Below, piece after piece: positions 33,845 to 41,131 of a stretch of DNA of 63,780 nt. Positions within the stretch are counted from its first letter, which is position 1; the number at the start of each line of letters is the position of its first letter. Source of the DNA: Phycisphaerales bacterium (GTDB taxonomy: Bacteria > Planctomycetota > Phycisphaerae > Phycisphaerales > UBA1924); NCBI GenBank assembly GCA_020853975.1, contig JADYXW010000009.1, forward strand, positions 1-63,780. Reading direction: 5' to 3'. Position numbers and translations under genes: made by a program. Below the pieces are notes generated by a model that was not told the DNA's origin, ran no database searches, and saw nothing but the letters and a program-made list of their open reading frames with translations.

Positions 33845-34359
33845 CCTCCCGCCCCCGGATCCGCCATGGTTTCACGCTCATGGAGTCGGTCATCGCCTCG
33901 GGCGTGCTGGCGCTTCTTGTCGTCGCCGGTCTGAACGCCAGCGGGGCGCTTGGCGTCGCGCGCAGAGACTTGGGCGATCGCGCTCTGGCTGCAGGCCTTG
34001 CCGCCGACCTCCTGAGCGAGATCACCGCGCTGCCCTACGAGGACCCGACGAACGCCGAGGGCAAGCTGGGACCGGAAGCGGACGAGACGCCCTCGCGCGA
34101 TGTCTTCGACGACGTCGACGACTACGCCGGGCTCATGGAATCCCCGCCACTGGACGCCTCCGGCATCGCGCTCACGACCGAGGCGGGGTGGGAGCAGAGC
34201 GTGGACGTGCGGTTTGCGACCTTTGACTGGGCCGCTATCTCCGAGACCTCCGACGACGTGGGCCTCAAGCAGATCACGGTCACCGTCCGTCTCCGCGGGA
34301 AGGTCATGGCCAGTCTGAGCGCGATCCGCGCCAGGGGGTGGGACAATGCCCGCCCCTGA
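33841..34359 (+). CDS. Minor pseudopilin (GspI/PilV-like)
   Basis: 172 residues from a GTG in the preceding stop (GTGA). The leader HG/FTLMESVIASGVLALLVVAG carries the prepilin signal with Glu5. The rest is helical then acidic (DVFDDVDDYAGLMES). GspI forms the tip core with J and K. It overlaps the next gene by 14 bases, which implies translational coupling. Confidence 0.8.
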   Translation: MTSRPRIRHGFTLMESVIASGVLALLVVAGLNASGALGVARRDLGDRALAAGLAADLLSEITALPYEDPTNAEGKLGPEADETPSRDVFDDVDDYAGLMESPPLDASGIALTTEAGWEQSVDVRFATFDWAAISETSDDVGLKQITVTVRLRGKVMASLSAIRARGWDNARP

Positions 34360-35590
34360 TCGCTCGGCACGAACCCGGGGCTCGGTCTACCTCATGGTCC
34401 TCGCGGCGGGCGTCGCGCTCACGACGCTCGGCATCGCCGGGCTCGCGCTCATCCGCTCGCAGCGCCGCGCAGAGGTGCTGAGGCACGACGCGGAGGCCTG
34501 CCGCCGGGCCACGCAGAGCGCACTTGAGCTCGCCGTGGGCCAGTTCACCGCGGACCCCACGGGCGTCGATTCGTGGCGCAAGGACACCTCCGCCACGATC
34601 TTCGACACGTGGCTGGGGAACGCGCAGATCGCCGTGCTCGCGGAGGACCCGTTGGATGCGGACCTCTCGGACTCGCCCGACGACCCCGTGCTGCTCACCG
34701 CGACCGCGCGGCGAGGCTCGGCCCGCCAGATGGTGAGGGCCCGGCTCGACACCACGCTCTCAAACCTCCCGTGCCTCAACGCCGCGGTCTGGGCGGGCTC
34801 CGCCATTTCGATCAACTCGGGCACTGTGTACGCGGACGCGACGGTGGGCAGCAATGGGGGCGTCGTCGCCTCGGCCGCCACGGTCGGGGCAAACGTGGCG
34901 GGAGCCGCCGTCTCTGGCTCCACCTACCTCGGTCAGACCCGGGTCGTCACTCAGAGTCTCGCGATGCCCGACGCCTCCTCCATCGACGCATGGAAGCGTA
35001 AGGGAGTGGTCATCCCCTACGCGAGCATCCCCGGAGGGGCGATCACCAACTGCGTGCTCAGCGCCGCCGCCAACCCCTTCGGCAGCCTCAGCCCCGCGGG
35101 TGTCTACGTCATCAACTGCAACGGCAACGCCCTCACCATCGACCGCTGCCGCGTCAACGCCACCCTCGTCATCATCAACGCACGCTCGGACTCCAAGGTG
35201 GGCTCTTCCTGCCTCATCCAGGCGCCCGTCGGCCAGCCCGCCATCCTCGTTGACGGCTCGCTCATGCTCGAACTGAGCGCCCGCGACCTTGCCGAGTCCA
35301 GCACCGGGAACCTGAACCCGTCCGGGACGCCCTACCTCGGCGTCAGCGACTCGGACACCGCCGACTCGTATCCCTCCATGATCGAGGGGCTCGTATTCGT
35401 GACCGGTAATCTCTATGTGACCAGCAGCTCGGACGCGACCGTGGAGGGTGTGGTGCTCGTGGGGGGCTCGCTCCGCATTGACACCCGGCTGAACGTGCGT
35501 CACCGCCCGCCGCCGACGCCCATCGAGGGCTTCCGCGAGGTTGTGGGGTTTGCACTTGATCCGAACACGGTGGAGCGAGTGGTCGACTGA
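34346..35590 (+). CDS. PilX/GspK-like minor pilus component
   Basis: 414 residues. The N-terminus (SVYLMVLAAGVALTTLGIAG) is a hydrophobic helix without the Glu5, as in GspK/PilX-type proteins. The C-terminal 250 residues are rich in Ser, Asn, Gly and Val with repeated beta strands (VYADATVGSNGGVV, VFVTGNLYVTSSSDATVEG, VVLVGGSLRIDTR), a parallel beta-helix-like pattern that could be a surface or polymer-binding domain. It is the last gene of the cluster. The opposite-strand fabG ends six bases beyond its stop with no terminator visible. Confidence 0.65.
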   Translation: MPAPDRSARTRGSVYLMVLAAGVALTTLGIAGLALIRSQRRAEVLRHDAEACRRATQSALELAVGQFTADPTGVDSWRKDTSATIFDTWLGNAQIAVLAEDPLDADLSDSPDDPVLLTATARRGSARQMVRARLDTTLSNLPCLNAAVWAGSAISINSGTVYADATVGSNGGVVASAATVGANVAGAAVSGSTYLGQTRVVTQSLAMPDASSIDAWKRKGVVIPYASIPGGAITNCVLSAAANPFGSLSPAGVYVINCNGNALTIDRCRVNATLVIINARSDSKVGSSCLIQAPVGQPAILVDGSLMLELSARDLAESSTGNLNPSGTPYLGVSDSDTADSYPSMIEGLVFVTGNLYVTSSSDATVEGVVLVGGSLRIDTRLNVRHRPPPTPIEGFREVVGFALDPNTVERVVD

Positions 35591-35596
35591 GAAGCC

Positions 35597-36352
35597 TCAG
35601 GCCATCGTCATGCCGCCGTCGACCACGAGGCACTGCCCGGTGAGGAACCCGGACTCGTCGCTGGTGAGATACTCCACCGCCGACGCGATGTCCTCGGGCG
35701 TGCCGAGCCTCCGCACCGCGATCATCTTCTGGAGATCGTCCTTGACGTTCTGGGGCAGGTTGTCCGTCATATCGGTGGTGATGAACCCCGGGGCGAGCGC
35801 GTTGCAGGTGATGCCCTTGGCGCCGAGCTCCCGGGCGATAGTCTTGGTGAGGCCGATCATGCCGGCCTTTGCCGCGGCGTAGTTGGCCTGGCCCGCGTTG
35901 CCCACCACGCCGCTGGTGCTGGAGACGTTCACGATGCGCCCGAAGCGGCCGCGCATCATGTGGCGTGCCGCTGCACGCGTGGCGACGAACGCGGACTTGA
36001 GATTGGTGTCCAGCACCAGGTCCCAGTCCTCGTCGCTCATCCGCAGCGCCAGGCCGTCCTTGGTGATCCCGGCGTTGTTGACCAGGATATCCAGCCGCCC
36101 CAGGCGATCCGCGACTGAATCCACCGCGGCCTGGAGCGCCTTGGCGTCGCCCACGTCCACAGCCAGTACCGTGGCCTTGCCCCCCGCGGCCTCGATCGTC
36201 GCCCTGAGGTCGTTCAGCGGGCCCTCGCTCCGCGCCGAGAGCACCACGTGCCGGTTCGATCTCTTCGGGTCCGCCAGCCGGAGCGCCACCGCCCGACCGA
36301 TGCCGCGAGAGGCGCCCGTCACCACCGCCACACGTTGCGTCGTGTCGCTCAT
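35597..36352 (-). CDS. fabG: 3-oxoacyl-[acyl-carrier-protein] reductase FabG
   Basis: 251 residues, classical short-chain dehydrogenase that reduces 3-oxoacyl-ACP with NADPH in fatty acid synthesis. TGASRGIG cofactor loop, NNAG, the active site Ser (NVSSTSGVVGN), YxxxK (YAAAKAG) and the C-terminal PGFITTDMT are all intact. It lies 45 bases after the lipoprotein stop in the order DAHP synthase, fabD, lipoprotein, fabG, so it is read from the same minus-strand unit. An SD-like GGAG lies before the ATG. acpP, fabF and fabH are elsewhere. Confidence 0.95.
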   Translation of the reverse strand: MSDTTQRVAVVTGASRGIGRAVALRLADPKRSNRHVVLSARSEGPLNDLRATIEAAGGKATVLAVDVGDAKALQAAVDSVADRLGRLDILVNNAGITKDGLALRMSDEDWDLVLDTNLKSAFVATRAAARHMMRGRFGRIVNVSSTSGVVGNAGQANYAAAKAGMIGLTKTIARELGAKGITCNALAPGFITTDMTDNLPQNVKDDLQKMIAVRRLGTPEDIASAVEYLTSDESGFLTGQCLVVDGGMTMA

Positions 36353-36397
36353 CTGACCATCTCCGCCCTGTGGGCCTCTTGTCCCATGCCTGGGTTC

Positions 36398-37492
36398 TCA
36401 GCCGCCGGCAGGAGCGATCCCCCGCCCGGGCCGAGGCCCGCCCGGCATGCCCGAGCCCGGGATCGTGGGCATCGCGCCGCCCGCCGCCCGCACGCGATCG
36501 ATCGGCAGCCTCAGGATCTCCGCGATCCACTGGATCGCCTGCTCCTCGGTCACGGCGCCGCCCGTGCTCGCCGCCGCGGCCTTGCCGCCCATCACGATGC
36601 GACCCAGCGTCTCATCGCTGATCTCGATCCCTGATTCGATCATCCGCTTGGCCTGTTCGTCGAAGGAGGCCATCCGGGCCTGGAGCTCCGCCGAGTTGCC
36701 CATGCCGAGCTGCGCGAGTTGCTCCGCGGCCACGTCTCGGCCCGTCGCGCCCACGATGCGCTTGTTGAGTTCGCCCAGCGTCCACGCCACGATCATCAAC
36801 TGATTCACGCGCGCGTCAACGTCGGGCGAACTGCCCGCGGTGCCCGCGTACGCCGCCGCTCCGCCGTCAAAGTCCGCGGCGCGGCTGCGGATCTCCCGAG
36901 AGGCGTCCGCCCCCTCGAAGAGCCACAGGTCCCCGTTTTTCTTCCCGCGCCACCCGAGCACGTAGGCCTTGCCCGGCTCCTGCAGCGCGGTCTGGAGCAG
37001 CACCTCGCTCGCGGTCGCCCGCTCGGCGCCGGGCGTCTCGGTCATCATGACAACGCGCAGCCCCTCGAGCTTTGCGGTCGCGGTCTCCCACTCGCCCGAC
37101 GCCTTCAGGCTCGCCAGCGCGGTCCGCGCTTCGGGGGTCAGCAGGCCCTCCATTCCGGCCGCGTCGCCCTTCGCCAGCGCCGACCCCAGCTTCACGATCG
37201 CCTCCGCGAGCGTGCGGTCCACGGGCGCATAGGTCTGCGGGAAGACGACTCGCTTGTCCGCGCCCATCGACTGCAGCACGCCATCGATCTCCACTGGCTG
37301 AGGAGGAGGTGGCGGGGGCGGGGGGGGCGGCGGGGGGGGCGGCGGAGGCGGCGGAGCCTTCGTGCAGCCCGTCAGCGTTGCCATCGGCATCGCCGCCAGC
37401 GCCACAACCCCGACCGTCAGCGCCGCCGAAACCACGGTCCGGCAGGCACTGGAGCCGATCACCCTCAGCACGCCTCGTTCACGGTGCGTCAT
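36398..37492 (-). CDS. Polyproline lipoprotein in the fabD-fabG operon
   Basis: 364 residues. A signal peptide (VVSAALTVGVVALAAMPM) ends at a lipobox LTGC, followed by 18 consecutive prolines (37301-37354) and a ~290-residue domain of unknown family. The mature part contains TPEARTALASLKASGE and VLLQTALQEPGKAYVLGW, reminiscent of small stress or solute-binding lipoprotein domains, and a C-terminal helical half. Its start overlaps the fabD stop by 14 bases. The proline run may reach through the periplasm or stall ribosomes (EF-P dependence is typical of such runs). Function unknown. Confidence 0.8.
   Translation of the reverse strand: MTHRERGVLRVIGSSACRTVVSAALTVGVVALAAMPMATLTGCTKAPPPPPPPPPPPPPPPPPPQPVEIDGVLQSMGADKRVVFPQTYAPVDRTLAEAIVKLGSALAKGDAAGMEGLLTPEARTALASLKASGEWETATAKLEGLRVVMMTETPGAERATASEVLLQTALQEPGKAYVLGWRGKKNGDLWLFEGADASREIRSRAADFDGGAAAYAGTAGSSPDVDARVNQLMIVAWTLGELNKRIVGATGRDVAAEQLAQLGMGNSAELQARMASFDEQAKRMIESGIEISDETLGRIVMGGKAAAASTGGAVTEEQAIQWIAEILRLPIDRVRAAGGAMPTIPGSGMPGGPRPGRGIAPAGG
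37301..37354 (-). repeat. 18-codon polyproline run
   Basis: Within the lipoprotein gene 18 proline codons follow the lipobox. The codons are mixed (CCT, CCA, CCG, CCC), so the run is kept at protein level rather than being a simple trinucleotide expansion. Confidence 0.9.
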
Positions 37493-38447
37493 GCGATGTC
37501 ACCTTCGTCTCTTTGTTGATCCGCCTCATGAGCCCCGAGAGCGTCCGCCCGGGCGCCAGCTCGATGAAATCACCCTTCACGTTCGCCGCGACCCACTGGC
37601 ACGACTGCGACCACCTGACCGGCATGGTCAGCTGCTCCATGAGCCGCTTCTTCACGCTCTGCCCGAAGTCCTGTCCGGCCCCCGCCGCGTGCGGGAGCGC
37701 CGTCACATTGGAGACCACCGGGCAGCGTGGCTCGCGGATGGTGCACCGCGTGAGCCCCGCGCCGAGCTGCTCCGCCGCCTTCGCCATCAGAGGGGAGTGG
37801 AATGCGCCCGCGACGACCAGGTGCGAGAACTTCACGCCCAACTTCTCGGCCTCACCCGCGGCCCGGGCGCACGCCTCTTTGTGCCCGGAGAGCACAATCT
37901 GCCCGGGAGCGTTGAAGTTGGCGCACACCAGCACCTGAGAACCCCGGGCCTTGGCGCAGATGTCCTCAGCCTGCTCCTCGGTGGCGCCAATGAGCGCGGT
38001 CATCCCGCCGCCGCCGCCGGCGCGGGCCTCCGGGCTGTCGGCGCACTCCTGCATGGCCCGCCCCCGAAGGGTCACGAGCTCCAATCCGTCCTCGAAGGTC
38101 ATCGCGCCGCTCACCACGAGCGCCGTGTACTCGCCCAGCGACAGCCCCGCGGCACAGGCTAGGGGCAGCTCGCCGTTGCCCATGCTCCGGGCCGCGAGCA
38201 GCGCCCGCCAGCACGCGAGCGAGGTCACAAAGATCGCCGGCTGCGAAACATCCGTCTGGTTCAGCCGCTCCGCGGGGCCAGCGAAGCACAGCTCGCTGAC
38301 GGGGGCTCCGAGCCTCCCGCCGAGCTGAGCGTCCGCCTGTGCGAACACCGCGCGGGCCTCGGGTGAGGCCTCGGCCCAGGCCTTGCCCATGCCAACCGCC
38401 TGGGCACCCTGGCCCGGGCACAGCACGACAGTGGGGGGTGCGGTCAT
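37479..38447 (-). CDS. fabD: Malonyl-CoA-ACP transacylase FabD
   Basis: 322 residues. Transfers malonate from CoA to acyl carrier protein. The catalytic Ser is in GLSLGEYTAL, the start is VLCPGQGAQAVGMGKA and GAFHSPLM holds the second active-site His. An Arg is present in TLRGRAM. It overlaps the DAHP synthase stop by four bases (ATGA) and the lipoprotein by 14, so translation is coupled. It is adjacent, with one gene between, to fabG. Confidence 0.95.
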   Translation of the reverse strand: MTAPPTVVLCPGQGAQAVGMGKAWAEASPEARAVFAQADAQLGGRLGAPVSELCFAGPAERLNQTDVSQPAIFVTSLACWRALLAARSMGNGELPLACAAGLSLGEYTALVVSGAMTFEDGLELVTLRGRAMQECADSPEARAGGGGGMTALIGATEEQAEDICAKARGSQVLVCANFNAPGQIVLSGHKEACARAAGEAEKLGVKFSHLVVAGAFHSPLMAKAAEQLGAGLTRCTIREPRCPVVSNVTALPHAAGAGQDFGQSVKKRLMEQLTMPVRWSQSCQWVAANVKGDFIELAPGRTLSGLMRRINKETKVTSHDAP

Positions 38448-39874
38448 GGGGCCATTCTAGCGACGACCGGCCTCCCGGGGCCGCCGGGTGCCTGCCCAGC
38501 CAGGCGGTGCGCCAGCAGGAACGCGATCTCCAGCGACTGCTGGTAGTTCAGCCTGGGGTCGCAGGCCGTCGCGTAGTTCGTCGCCAGATCATCGGGCGTC
38601 ACGCCCTGTGCGCCTCCCAGGCACTCGGTCACGTCCTCCCCGGTCAGTTCCAGGTGTACCCCTCCCAGGGGCACGCCGCTCTCCCGGTGGGCTTGGATCG
38701 CCCCCTCGAGTTCGGCCTTGATGGCGTCGAACGACCGCGTCTTCCGACCGCCCACGACCGTGCCGTTCGCGTGCATCGGATCGCAGAGCCACAGCGCCCG
38801 CCTCCCCTCCGCGGCCAGCCCTCGAAGCAACGGGGGCAGCAGGTCTCGCACCGCGCTCGCCCCAAGCCTGGAGATCAGCACCAGCTTCCCCGGCTCGTTC
38901 GCGGGGTTCAGCGCGTGGCTCAGCGCCACGACTTCCGCGGGGGTCGCGCCGGGGCCGACCTTGACACCCACCGGGTTCCGCACGCCCCGGAAGAGCTCCA
39001 CGTGCGCACCGGACAGCGTCCGCGTCCGCTCGCCGATCCAGGGCATGTGCCCCGTCAGGCAGTAGTACCCCTCGCGCCGGGGCACACGCCGGGTCTGCGC
39101 CGACTCGTACCACAGGTTCAGCCCCTCGTGGCTCGTGAAAAAGTCCGCCCGCGTCATCTGGTCGATCGAACCCTCGCCGATCGCCTCCATGAACCGCAGC
39201 CCGTCGCCGAGCGTGCGGGTCATCCGCTCGTACTCCTCGCGCAGCTCTGCCGCGAGCGTCCCGCGCCGCACAAAGCTCAGGTCCCAGTACTCCGGGTGGT
39301 GCAGGTCGGCGAACCCGCCGTCAACCAGGGCCCGCACGAAGTTCAGGGTGAGCGCCGCGTGCTGGTACCCCGCGAGCAGCAGGGCCGGGTCCGGCTTTCT
39401 GGCCTCGGGCGTGAACTCGGCACGGTTGATGAGGTCGCCGAAGTAGCTCGGGAGCGTGGCCTCTCTGCCGTCCACGGTGCGCCGCTCCGTCGCGCTCGAT
39501 CGGGGCTTCGCGTACTGCCCGGCCATCCGCCCGATCCGCACCACCGGCTTTTTGGCCCCGTGGATCAGCACCAGGGACATCTGCAGCAGCACCTTGAGCG
39601 TGCTCGTCACCTTGTCCGGACGGCAGTCTCCCAGCGCCTCCGCGCAGTCCCCGCCCTGCAGCACAAACCGCTTCCCCGCCTCCGCCTCCGCCAGCAGAGC
39701 GCGAAGCTTCTCGATCTCGCCGCTCGTGACCAGGGGCGGGAGCGACGCCAGCCTTGCCACGCTCCGCTCCAGCGCCGCGTCGTCCTCGTATGCCACAAAC
39801 TCCGCGCCCGCTCTCGACAGCCAGGTCCGGGGTGTCCAGCCGGTTGAGCCCGCAGTTGGTGCACTCTCAGCCAT
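38444..39874 (-). CDS. Class II 3-deoxy-7-phosphoheptulonate (DAHP) synthase
   Basis: 476 residues from an ATG at 39874; a GTG at 39895 is in frame. Condenses phosphoenolpyruvate and erythrose 4-phosphate in the first shikimate-pathway step. The class II (plant/actinobacterial) signatures are FVLQGGDCAEALGDC, VVRIGRMAGQYAKPRS, SHEGLNLWYESAQTR, CLTGHMPWIG, GVKVGPGATPAEV, and LWLCDPMHANG. The Cys in GGDCAE and His in DPMHAN are metal ligands. The gene heads the fabD-lipoprotein-fabG unit. TACAGT (39887-39882) lies seven bases before the ATG on the minus strand and no Shine-Dalgarno is seen, so the message may be leaderless. Confidence 0.95.
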   Translation of the reverse strand: MAESAPTAGSTGWTPRTWLSRAGAEFVAYEDDAALERSVARLASLPPLVTSGEIEKLRALLAEAEAGKRFVLQGGDCAEALGDCRPDKVTSTLKVLLQMSLVLIHGAKKPVVRIGRMAGQYAKPRSSATERRTVDGREATLPSYFGDLINRAEFTPEARKPDPALLLAGYQHAALTLNFVRALVDGGFADLHHPEYWDLSFVRRGTLAAELREEYERMTRTLGDGLRFMEAIGEGSIDQMTRADFFTSHEGLNLWYESAQTRRVPRREGYYCLTGHMPWIGERTRTLSGAHVELFRGVRNPVGVKVGPGATPAEVVALSHALNPANEPGKLVLISRLGASAVRDLLPPLLRGLAAEGRRALWLCDPMHANGTVVGGRKTRSFDAIKAELEGAIQAHRESGVPLGGVHLELTGEDVTECLGGAQGVTPDDLATNYATACDPRLNYQQSLEIAFLLAHRLAGQAPGGPGRPVVARMAP

Positions 39875-39881
39875 GGCGCGA

Positions 39882-39887
39882 ACTGTA
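39882..39887 (-). promoter_or_regulatory. -10-like TACAGT element of the DAHP synthase gene
   Basis: Minus-strand TACAGT is separated from the ATG at 39874 by seven bases (39875-39881), at the spacing seen in front of other leaderless candidates here. Confidence 0.4.
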
Positions 39888-40030
39888 CCCGCCACGCCCG
39901 CGGCAAAAACCGCCCGCTTCTTTCAGATACCGCTTATCCGACCCGCGCAGGCCGCCGATCCCACCTTCCGCACGGAGGCAACCCACGGGCACGGACGCCC
40001 TTCCAGAGACCCCAAGACCAAGGAACCCGC

Positions 40031-40318
40031 ATGCCTACTCGCACCGCCCGCAAGAACAATACCCGCAAGAACACGACCCGCAAGTTCAACTTCAAGAAGG
40101 CCACGCGCAAGGCCGCCACGCGCAAGGCCAAGTTCAACACCAGGACCTCCAAGACCACGAAGACCAACACGAAGACCACCAAGTGGTCCGCCAAGAAGTC
40201 CAACCGCACCAACAACGCCAACAGCAACTTCTCCTGGGCGACCAACGCCTGGAAGTTCAACCGCAAGAACACCATCCGCAAGAACAGCGCCAAGCGCACC
40301 ACGCGCAAGGCCGCCTGA
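40031..40318 (+). CDS. Small, extremely basic Lys/Arg/Thr/Asn-rich protein
   Basis: 95 residues: 19 Lys, 12 Arg, 20 Thr, 15 Asn, 12 Ala and no Asp, Glu, Cys, Gly, His, Leu, Val, Gln or Tyr. Basic triplets of the TRK/ARK type recur (ARKNN, TRKN, TTRKF, ATRKA), along with five Phe and three Trp spaced through it (KFN, SWAT, AWKF). An AAGGAA site lies 6-7 bases before the ATG. It follows the DAHP synthase gene divergently and precedes the VTT gene by 63 bases. No family is recognised. The composition fits a DNA- or RNA-binding, histone-H1-tail-like or nucleoid-condensing protein, by inference only. Confidence 0.65.
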   Translation: MPTRTARKNNTRKNTTRKFNFKKATRKAATRKAKFNTRTSKTTKTNTKTTKWSAKKSNRTNNANSNFSWATNAWKFNRKNTIRKNSAKRTTRKAA

Positions 40319-40368
40319 TCTCACGCCCCGCGACGGCTGCCGCCGACGCCGGGCGATTGCGCCACCCC

Positions 40369-40374
40369 TACGCT
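40369..40374 (+). promoter_or_regulatory. -10-like TACGCT element of the VTT gene
   Basis: TACGCT lies seven bases before the GTG at 40382, with no Shine-Dalgarno between. Confidence 0.4.
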
Positions 40375-40381
40375 TGGCCCC

Positions 40382-41125
40382 GTGAGCAACCCCTCGCTCT
40401 TCAAGAGGCTCGGACCCGCGGGCCCCATCGCCCTCGCGGCGGTCATCCTCCCGCTCGTGGGCTGGCTCGTCATCCCTTCAAACATGGACCGCATCGCGCC
40501 CTGGCTCCGCGAGCACCGGGCCGAAGGCCTCGCGATCTACCTCGCGGGCTTCATCCTTCTCACCGGGCTCGCCCTCATGCCAACCCACCTCCTGGCGGCC
40601 CTCGGGGGCTTTGCCTTTGGCATGGCCTGGGGAGTTCCCACTTCCGTACTCGGCTTTGTGCTCGGCGCCGTGCTCGGGTACGAGATCGCCCGACTCGCCA
40701 GCAAGGACCGCGTGCTGCAGATCATCGACGACAACCCCAGGTGGCGTGCCGTCAAGCTCGCCCTCCTGGGCGAAAAACAGTCCTTTGGCCGCACCCTCTG
40801 GATGGTCACGCTCACCCGCCTCCCGCTCACCCCCTTTGCGGCGGTGAACCTGCTCCACGCCGGTGTCGGGGTCGCGCGCGGGCCCTACCTGCTCGGCACG
40901 CTTCTGGGGATGACGCCCCGTACCGTACTCGCCGTCTTCATCGGCGCAGGCCTCGGTGAGACGTTCTCTCCCGAAGCCGTGAAGAGCGGCAGTCCGGCCT
41001 GGGTCATGTGGACGGGGATCGCGATCACCGGCGCGGTAGTCATGTACGTCGGCCACCTGGCCAGCCGCGCCATCGACAGGCTCACCGCCCAGCAGGAGCA
41101 GACCCAAGACCCGCCCGCGGCGTAG
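40382..41125 (+). CDS. VTT-domain (DedA/TVP38/TMEM64) membrane protein
   Basis: 247 residues from a GTG. Hydrophobic segments run from PIALAAVILPLVGWLVIP to the C-terminal TGIAITGAVVMYVGHLAS. The VTT core is GGFAFGMAWGVPTSVLGFVL, GAVLGYEIARLAS, TRLPLTPFAAVNLLHAGVG and LLGTLLGMTPRTVLAVFIG. Family members scramble or transport lipids such as undecaprenyl phosphate or phosphatidylethanolamine, and some affect drug resistance. The call to a specific subfamily is not possible. Its stop is six bases from the stop of the convergent helicase gene, with no terminator between them. Confidence 0.88.
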   Translation: MSNPSLFKRLGPAGPIALAAVILPLVGWLVIPSNMDRIAPWLREHRAEGLAIYLAGFILLTGLALMPTHLLAALGGFAFGMAWGVPTSVLGFVLGAVLGYEIARLASKDRVLQIIDDNPRWRAVKLALLGEKQSFGRTLWMVTLTRLPLTPFAAVNLLHAGVGVARGPYLLGTLLGMTPRTVLAVFIGAGLGETFSPEAVKSGSPAWVMWTGIAITGAVVMYVGHLASRAIDRLTAQQEQTQDPPAA

Positions 41126-41131
41126 AGCGGC

